Positions 57,401-64,000 of a stretch of 64,000 nt of DNA are shown piece by piece. The position numbers were made by a program, and so were the translations under genes. Source of the stretch: Coix lacryma-jobi var. lacryma-jobi (Eukaryota > Streptophyta > Magnoliopsida > Poales > Poaceae); the NCBI GenBank assembly GCA_009763385.1, contig VDCT01000326.1, positions 744,001-808,000 of the forward strand, given 5' to 3'. The notes below the pieces were generated by a model, which worked only from the letters and a program-made list of their open reading frames with translations, made no database searches and was not told where the DNA came from. Within the stretch, counting starts at the first letter, position 1. Every line of letters begins with the position of its first letter.

Positions 57401-60400
57401 ATCCAACTCAACCTCAACATCATGCTCTAGGTCCAAAATGGACGGTTGTCAGCTGCTGTGTGTGGAGGTGTGCAGCAGTGCTGCTCATGGCGCAGCAGTG
57501 CTGCTCGTGGCCCGGCAGTGCTGCCCGTGGCCCGGCAGTGCTGCCCGTGGCCCGGCAGTGCTGCCCGCTGAGCGGCACTGCTGCTCGCACATCAGCAGTA
57601 GGTTGTAGATTATCTTCAACATGAGGAGCCTCCACATCTTGAGAGTGAGTCAACACACTCCGACTTCTACCAACCTCATCTTGCTTTAGGTGAAGAGTAA
57701 CCTTTAGGCTTGTGATGCATCCAAATGAATAAGCACAACCTCTTCTTATTGATTTCCTATGAATAAGCTCAACACAAGAGGTATTAGTAGCACAAGCACT
57801 AGTTTCTCATTTAGTAACCCTTTATGTGTGGAAGGCAAATGGGCTACCAAAATAGAGAAACCTCATAACATGGACTAAATCTCCCTTAATGCCACATGCA
57901 CACTCTTTTGAGTAATGAAAGTGTGAATGTGCATGGTTGGTCATTTAAGTCCAGGGGGCAGATTTAAGCCATATTATGGTGAGTGGCTAATCATAGACGA
58001 ATCAACCCAAAATTAACTAGAGAGAACACATCACATAGTTTTGGATTGATGACATTGATATGATAGCACACTCCATTTGAGAAACACATTCTCATTTAGT
58101 GAGACTACATAAATCACTTAGAGAAATGGTTAGTCTCACAACTCTAGTCATAGAGTAAATTCCCCTTTTATAAGTGCTCTAAGTATTTGAATTTCTCACA
58201 TAGCACTCTATCCATTTAAGAACATGGAATTTTACTCTATGTCTAGGTCATGGCAACAATAGAATAATCAAATTTAACTTATGCCAAGAAATACTCACAA
58301 CCATTTGAGCATGTAGATGCCATAAGATGAGAATGAGAATTTGCCAATCTACCATATGACAAGATTTCATCAAGTAGAGAGTTCTTGAGATTTGAGTGAT
58401 AAGTGCTTCTACTTGAGCTTTCTTGAAATTTTGGTTTAAGGTCCACAAAGAACACCAAGTCATGTATGTTGCTTGTTGTGATTGATCAATTCAATTCCAA
58501 TCATACTTTTCTTCCAGACCAACAACCATACATATCCTCAAGTGCTTCTTTCCCTAAGTGACTACACAAGACACAAAGAGATAAGATTTGAAATAAATTG
58601 CACTTGAGATTTAGTTGTTACCACCCTTCTTGAAATATAATGGATGAGGTGGCTTCTTCATCTTCACTTTGCTTATCATCATGTTGTAGACTTCATCCAT
58701 GGCTTGGACTTATCTCAGCCACTACTAACTGCATAGGGGCGGCACTGCCGCTCTGAGGCGCGGCACTGCCGCTCTGAGGCATGGCACCACCATATCAGAG
58801 ATGTCAGCGGAATTTGGTGCAATAGTGGCTTGAGGATCTCCTATCTTTGTACCAGAACTTCTTGTGGTCTTATATCACCAATGGGCATTTTCTTGATTGT
58901 CTCACAAAGTGGTTCCTCATTACCTACAACATGAATAAGATCTTGCTCTACTAGAGAGCCATTAAAAGCATCATATGAAAGATGATTCATTTGAACTCAA
59001 AGTACTCTAGCCACTCCTAATAATCACAAAACATACACATATTGGAACTACTAGAGACTACACAAGTCAAGTGGCTAGCTAGCAAGGGTTAGGGTACTTG
59101 TTACCGAGATGAGTATGAAGTTAGAGATATATACCCAATTCATCCTTGGGTCAATCTTGATAGAATAGTCAATATGAATAAGATTGATAGCTTGAGATGA
59201 TATTTTCAATAAGACTTGCTCAAGCACCCCAAGGCTTCATATCACCTTCAAGTACCTACAACACTTACTAAGCACAATTTGGTACCCATACCAAGATGGG
59301 TCCATCAAGGTTAGTCACAAGAGACTTAGGCACCCAAATGGCCTTTGTGCTAGTATGTGGTGAACCAATCACCTTTCTAGCACAAGTGTCATTTTTGGGT
59401 CTCCTAAGCAAGTTTAAATCAATTGATGAGTTGAGCTTAGGAGGGTTACCCATGGGACAATCCATACTTAAATGTCCCTTTCCTCGGCAAATGTAGCAAA
59501 TGCGATGTTTGTTCTTGTAAGACATCTTCTTATCTTGCTTCTTGTTTGCTTCCTTACCGGTGAGCCTCTTACTTGATGATGTCAAGCCTTTGTCCTTCAT
59601 GTAGGGGCATGATGCAATTTCATGACCCTTCTCATTGCACTCATAACACTTCCTCTTACTTATTCTCATCTTCTTGTTTGGAAGTGTGGCTTGGTCATCA
59701 ACCTTGTTGGAACACATCGAGGCATTGTGTCCCATGTTGGAGCACTTGCCATGAGCCATCTTTTTCTTCTCTTGAATGTTGCTCATGACCTTCGCTTCTT
59801 TCTTCAAGGAGCAATCCCTTACATGGTGACCCTCTTTCTTGCACTTGAAGCAAGTGATGAGAGTCTTCTTTGCTTTCTGGGGCTCTTGCTTTGATTTGGA
59901 GACCTTCTTCATGAGCTTGACCTGACCAGGGGCATAAGTGGTAGCCTTCCCTTTTCTGTGGGGAGCGGCACTACCGCCCTTCATAGCGGCACTGCCGCCC
60001 TTGGGTGGCTGTGCTGCTCGGGGCTGCTGTTGTGCCACCATCTGTGCAGGCTGATCTGTACCAACTTTGCCCTTGATCATGGACTGAGCACACTCAGAGC
60101 TATTTTCCACCTTCTTGCCACTGTTTTGAGTCTTGCCATCCATGCACTCTTTTGCTATGATCTCATTCAGCCTAGCAATCTCTTTTCTCATAGCCTCCAT
60201 ATTAGCAAGGTTAGTGGCATAAATATTCAAATCAAGATTAAAGCATTTTCCACAACTTTGACTAGTGGAGGGAGTAGAGACATCACTTGCCTTGGAAGGA
60301 TGTGAGTTGCTTCCCAAAGAAGGCTATATTGCTCCTCAAGTTCTTTGTGCTTGCCATTCAAGCTACAATACTTTTCCTTGAGTGTAATATGATCCTTCTT

Positions 60401-63400
60401 TAGGAGAGCATGGACATCTTGCTCTTTGGCCAAAGCCTTGTGCAAGGTGTCCACCTCACTTCTCTCCAATGCAAGAGCTTCCTTGCTAGCAATGTAAAGA
60501 TCCTCTTGTTTAATTAGAGTCCTTTCTCTAGATTCTAGCTCAGCTTGTGTTGCCTCTAATTCCTCCATTAGCTTTGAAATAAATAACTTGGTCTTTCTAT
60601 CCAAATTTTTAGTTATGTTATTTATTTCTTCATCACTAGAATCATCATCACTAGAAGTATCACTAAGATCACTACTAGAGATGTCACTAGGAGGTGGAGA
60701 AGGTTGGCTTTTGATTTTACCTTCTTACCCTTTGCCATAAGACATACATGAGAAGTGGCATGAATAGTTGAGCACATTGGTGAAGTGGATTCATCACTTG
60801 GCCTCCACCGATCACAAGCTTCTTTTTCCTTCAAAATGTTAGTCTCACAAGAACTATAGGAAGTAGAAGTACCACATGTATAATCCTTGTTCTCACCAAC
60901 CATTTCATTACCTTTCACATATGTTGGTAGGGAGTGGGTGTGCCATGATCAGCTATGCCTTTTGGGAGAATCACTTGAGGCTCTTCATTTGTTGGCGAAG
61001 TTGAGCACTCCTCAAGTGGTTCCTCCAATGAGAGCAACTTCTCATCACATTTGGACTTGTCATATCTTTCTTTGAGTGTGGTCCAAATGACATGAGCATC
61101 CTCAAGAGGTTCACCATCTCCAAATATGATGGCATCAAAAACATCTTCACTCAAAGCACTAAATAAGACATTAGAGGCTTGAGCATTGTATTGTAAGCAT
61201 TTCACTTCCTCTTTAGATAGATAGGTCAAATCATCACTAGAAGGTGAAATGCTCACATCAACAATCCGCTCGATATGAGGACCCATGGTCCTAAAAACAG
61301 TAAGCACACTAGCGGACCAAGATGCATAATTTGAGCCATCGGAAAGTAAAAGTTCTAGAGATACTTCCCCACTTGTCGACATCGTCTCTCAAGGCGGTTA
61401 AGCCCGTAATTGAGAGCCCAGGCTCCGATACCAATTGAAAGGACCTTGATGTCGCCTAGAGGGGGGGGGTGAATAGGCCTTTTAAAATCACAGCTCAAAA
61501 CTTTGTTAGATGCCCGCACTACCGCCCTAAGCCCGGAACTGCCGCACCCCGGCACTGCCGGCCTCAGCCCGGTACTGCCGCGCCAACAAACTGCCCGAGC
61601 CTGCAATTCAAAAACTAGCCACAGGAAACCAATTCTATATGAATAGAAGTGTTGCTCTTGGTTTCCTGAACCTGCAGAACCAACTCAACCAAGCCAAATA
61701 TGTTGTATGAAATAGATCGGGGCCAAATCCTAGAATCAATCACAAGCTCAAGTATGATGAATGAACACAAGTAATACAAGAGACAAGTGATTTATCCTCG
61801 TGGTTCAGCTCGCCACCAAGGCTTGCCTACCTCCACGTTGTTGAGGATGACCACTTAGGTCAAGAGCTTTGCAACTCTTCCTCCTCGGTCAAGGAAACCA
61901 AATCCTTGAAGTGAGGGGTAATTCTACTAGCTCCACAAGAGGATTACAAACTTCCCGCTGCTCACCACAAGCACGGGAGCTCGCCGGGCGACGCCTAGCC
62001 GTCTAGGAGGCTTCACCTCCAAGAGTAAAAGATGCACAAACGAATCGACGAAGCCCGACAAGTGCTCAAGGTTTGGAAGGCTCTAATATGCTCTCTAGCT
62101 CTTAATCACACAGCCCCACACTTAATCATGCACTAAGTATGTCACTCTCACAAGAGAGGGTTGGGAGAGCTCTCAAATGGCTTGGATGTTTAGAAGTGTT
62201 TTGGGCACCAGCAGCAAGCTCTGGAGGCGTGGGGTGGGTATATATACCCCCCACACCCAAAACTAGCCGTTGGAGGTCAGAAACTACTACTGGCTGTACA
62301 TACAGGCCCGGCACTGCCGCACTTAGCCCGGCACTGCCGGGGAGCGGCACTGCCGCTCGACAGAGCGGCACTGCCGCAGCTCCCTGAGACAGCACAGGTG
62401 ACCGCCTCACGAAAAACGCCATAACTTTTTACTCCGAACTCCGATTTCAGTGATCTTGGACTTTCCGGAAAGCTTGTTTCGAGGGCTATCCAACCCTACA
62501 GAGAACAAGCCCAAGATCAACAAGTGAAGGTGCAGTGCTAAGTGTTTTCTCTCATATTAGCACTCGGGTTCGGTTAGTTTGAGCACTTGAGACTTGTCTA
62601 TGATTCGTATTGCATCCCCCTTGATAGTACGGCATAACTATACTCAAGACAAAGAAAATATAACCATTTTAACCACTTGAGTCTTCAATGTCTTCATATG
62701 CCATTTCTTCTTGATATACTTCAAAAGGGGTTGCAATCATCTTTGTCTCCTTTCTTTGAGCAAGCACACCTTGAGCATGTGACTTGAACCATTTCCACAC
62801 ATATGAGTTCAATCCATGGCTTCAAGTCACTTCCACTAATGATTTGATCCTCAACACAATATGAATCCTCATAGCTTGATTAGTACCTCGACTCAATGCA
62901 AGTACTCTCTTCTTCACTCTAGCCATAGTACCTCGGTCTCCTTGACCTTCACTCTCTTAGTACCTCGAAGCCCTTTCCTTGCTATCTTCACCTTATCAAG
63001 CCACACTCAAGTCACATCATATTGAGCATCCATTGAAAACCATTTCTTCAATATTGTGATCCTTGCTTGAACATCTTGTAGATATGAATGTTGAGATAAT
63101 CAAGCTTTAGTTCGACTCACATAGAGACACATATGGATCATCATTAATATGGTCAAGCCAATTCACGATTCCTTATATCCTCTCCTTTTGGCTTGACACT
63201 CAACACTCACTTCAATCTCCATCTTCATACTTCTAGCTTGATCAAATCAGTGCAAAGTGATTCTCCAAACACTTATCCATACAAGCAAACCAATGTAGAG
63301 ATGACATATATCCAATATGAGTTAAGTCCTTGTCATTTGACCTTTGCTTGCATTTACTCACTTATGCATTCTTGATTCATTCTTCAACCTTGATCAAAGC

Positions 63401-64000
63401 TATTTCACTATCAAACTCTTCTCGCTCATGAAAAGCAACCCATTGTTGAGACCATTCCAAAATCATCAATCCATGTCTCACTTGTCATTTGCCAAATATG
63501 CTTGCTTTCTCATGATGCCATGATATCCCACAACATAGAAGCCATATCATCAACTCTATTTGCATTGTTGTCTTTTGCTTGAACAAGATTGTTTCCATGA
63601 TCTTCCAATACAACAATACACAATTTTGGCCTTCATTTCAACACTATGTGGAATATCATCAAGTTTGCTTTTCTTGTTGAACCTTTGATACACTTAGCAA
63701 ACTTGTTAGACCTTTAATTATGTTGTCACTCAATTCACCAAAACCCACTAAGGGCTAGATGCACTTACACTATATGTTGAGGAGTCTGACGAGATGATTG
63801 AGAGCGATGAACGGATGATGAGGGGTGTCTGGTACTCTGTGTCTTACAGGGAGTTTGGCAGGGTATCTTGGCTTGATGAGGATGATCTTCAGAGAGTTGT
63901 ATCACGATGCGGTTATGTTCCTCCAGAGCGCTGGGGTACATGTTTACCCACCACTCTACCTTGTTGGGCAGTTGTAGGAAGGGAGAGGCCTTCACCCTTA
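51479..64000 (+). CDS. S1 second ORF, split by S2, function unknown
   Basis: ATG at 51479. Coding runs 51479-52155 and resumes at 63775 after S2 and its duplicated ctata, staying open to 64000. N-terminal residues are basic (RIKTRHDPARERHKKRR), then Gly/Ser/Arg-rich, then a long Glu tract (51685-51755), then Gln. A folded-looking part follows: YDYRFHTLFHIDYYEKVLL, AIAICQQTGLYRILEFQHDW, and after S2 MMRGVWYSVSYREFGRVSWL. The last part recalls a widespread plant repeat-associated domain (putative plant transposon protein). I see no membrane segment, protease or polymerase motif. Function unknown. Confidence 0.6.
52156..54498 (-). repeat. 3' LTR of S2 (2343 bp)
   Basis: In element sense it starts TGTAAGTGCATCTAGCCC and ends GGTCCTTTCA. 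TATA box TATATATA at 52971-52978. CGGCACTGCCG-type motifs lie upstream of it (53038-53112) and near the LTR end (52243-52312). It differs from the other LTR mostly by 1-6 base indels. Confidence 0.95.
54499..54514 (-). other. Terminal polypurine tract of S2
   Basis: CCAAAAAGGGGGAGAT in element sense, directly abutting the 3' LTR; it primes plus-strand DNA synthesis. Confidence 0.88.
54515..59267 (-). other. S2 post-gag non-coding region: repeated PPT-like modules
   Basis: 4.75 kb without significant ORFs. Polypurine-like tracts (pyrimidine on the plus strand) recur at 54589-54600, 55001-55012, 55867-55877, 56141-56152, 56766-56780, 57879-57890 and 58157-58168. The block 55800-56300 is a diverged copy of 57810-58310, about 2.0 kb apart. 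CGGCACTGCCG-type motifs are at 54774-54811 and 58739-58776. Confidence 0.75.
57466..57595 (-). repeat. Short tandem repeat of gcagtgctgc words in S2
   Basis: Seven consecutive gcagtgctgc/gcactgctgc words, three of them in identical ccggcagtgctgcccgtggc units of 20 bases. They look like decayed or expanded relatives of the CGGCACTGCCG motif. Confidence 0.8.
59268..61382 (-). pseudogene. S2 gag: capsid-like, coiled coil, CCHC knuckles
   Basis: Starts MSTSGEVSLELLLSDGSNYA at 61382, with SWSASVLTVFRTM and DAHVIWTTLKERYDKSKCDE. It is collinear with S1 gag, including RWRPSDESTS and CLMAK (60825-60735). A coiled-coil part lies at 60600-60300. The C-terminal frame has knuckles CFKCKKEGHHVRDC, CSNMGHNASMC (partial), CYECNEKGHEIASC and CYICRGKGHLSMDC, and it ends IWVPKSLV... 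LVWVPNCA with a stop. Frame changes near 60916, 60620 and 60300 could be sequence indels. Two CGGCACTGCCG-type motifs lie in the coding region (59965-60000), where they are translated as GGSAA repeats. No protease follows. Confidence 0.85.
61422..61433 (-). other. Primer-binding site of S2
   Basis: TGGTATCGGAGC on the minus strand, two bases after the LTR end. It is identical to that of S1, which supports close kinship of the two elements. Confidence 0.9.
61436..63769 (-). repeat. 5' LTR of S2 (2334 bp)
   Basis: Same termini as the 3' LTR and directly followed, in element sense, by AT and the PBS. TATA box at 62239-62246. Motif clusters at 61518-61580 and 62306-62378 correspond to those in the other LTR. 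Confidence 0.95.

Larger units (their letters stand above)
52156..63769 (-). mobile_element. S2: complete Sirevirus-like gag-only LTR retrotransposon (11.6 kb)
   Basis: Flanked by ctata at 52151-52155 and 63770-63774. In minus orientation: 5' LTR (63769-61436), PBS (61433-61422), gag (61382-59268), a 4.8-kb non-coding region with repeated polypurine tracts, terminal PPT (54514-54499), 3' LTR (54498-52156). The two LTRs are near-identical in substitutions. No pol genes are present. Removing it rejoins the S1 ORF in frame. Confidence 0.95.
44070..64000 (+). mobile_element. S1: Sirevirus-like gag-only LTR retrotransposon, extends past the window
   Basis: Starts with TGTTGAAAGTGCATG at 44070. 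Order seen: 5' LTR (44070-46489), PBS (46492-46503), gag (46542-48538), non-coding 3' region with palindromes and polypurine-like tracts, then a second ORF from 51479. It is interrupted at 52155/63770 by element S2 and resumes to the window end. No protease, integrase, reverse transcriptase or RNase H is seen anywhere. The 3' LTR lies outside. Confidence 0.85.

Overview
The window is nuclear DNA of a grass (Poaceae). The signs are Stowaway, Tourist-like, hAT and Mutator-derived MITEs at high density, a small Helitron, L1-type LINE remnants, several Ty3/gypsy remnants, and two long Sirevirus-like (Ty1/copia) elements. The host genes have introns and a GC-rich 5' bias of the monocot type. The Andropogoneae/Paniceae are plausible, but the species cannot be fixed from the sequence alone.

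Layout. 1-6621: a long GC-rich gypsy LTR (minus) lying inside the gag region of a second gypsy element (minus), which itself interrupts a Mutator-like element. 6622-8485: remains of that MULE (+), with SWIM and CCHC motifs. 8486-9581: MITEs. 9976-11277: L1-type LINE relic (+) containing a precise 255-bp Helitron. 11706-16960: F-box/FBD-LRR gene (-). 17090-20460: MITE, gypsy gag and GC-rich repeat. 21821-23450: purple acid phosphatase gene lacking part of its catalytic core (+). 25312-27301: plastid sigma factor, SIG5-type (+). 30053-30897: multi-pass membrane protein (+). 31224-32393: single-exon F-box protein (-). 32654-34463: five TIR elements, two of them nested. 35362-36606: weak gene remnant with LINE sequence. 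37520-39111: CAF1-type deadenylase (-). 39817-40420: unidentified spliced gene (-). 41044-43915: further MITEs, two nested pairs.

From 44070 to the window end is a plus-strand Sirevirus-like element (S1). It is split by a complete minus-strand element (S2, 52156-63769, target duplication ctata). Both have long LTRs, the primer-binding site TGGTATCGGAGC and a gag with several CCHC knuckles. In both, gag stops at the same WVPxCA site and no protease, integrase, RT or RNase H follows, so they look like gag-only non-autonomous (TR-GAG-type) elements. Both carry arrays of short inverted-symmetric motifs: TACCGGACATGTCCGGTA and CGGTACTACCG in S1, CGGCACTGCCG in S2. These lie next to the TATA box, in the downstream part of the LTR, inside gag, and in the 3' non-coding region. 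The shared form CGGYACTRCCG shows compensating changes that keep the symmetry. This is the most interesting signal in the window.

Caution. The two S2 LTRs differ by dozens of 1-6 base indels but only about two substitutions seen by eye. Most single-base frameshifts in the genes here (F-box/LRR, SIG5, CAF1, membrane protein) may therefore be residual assembly errors rather than true pseudogenisation.
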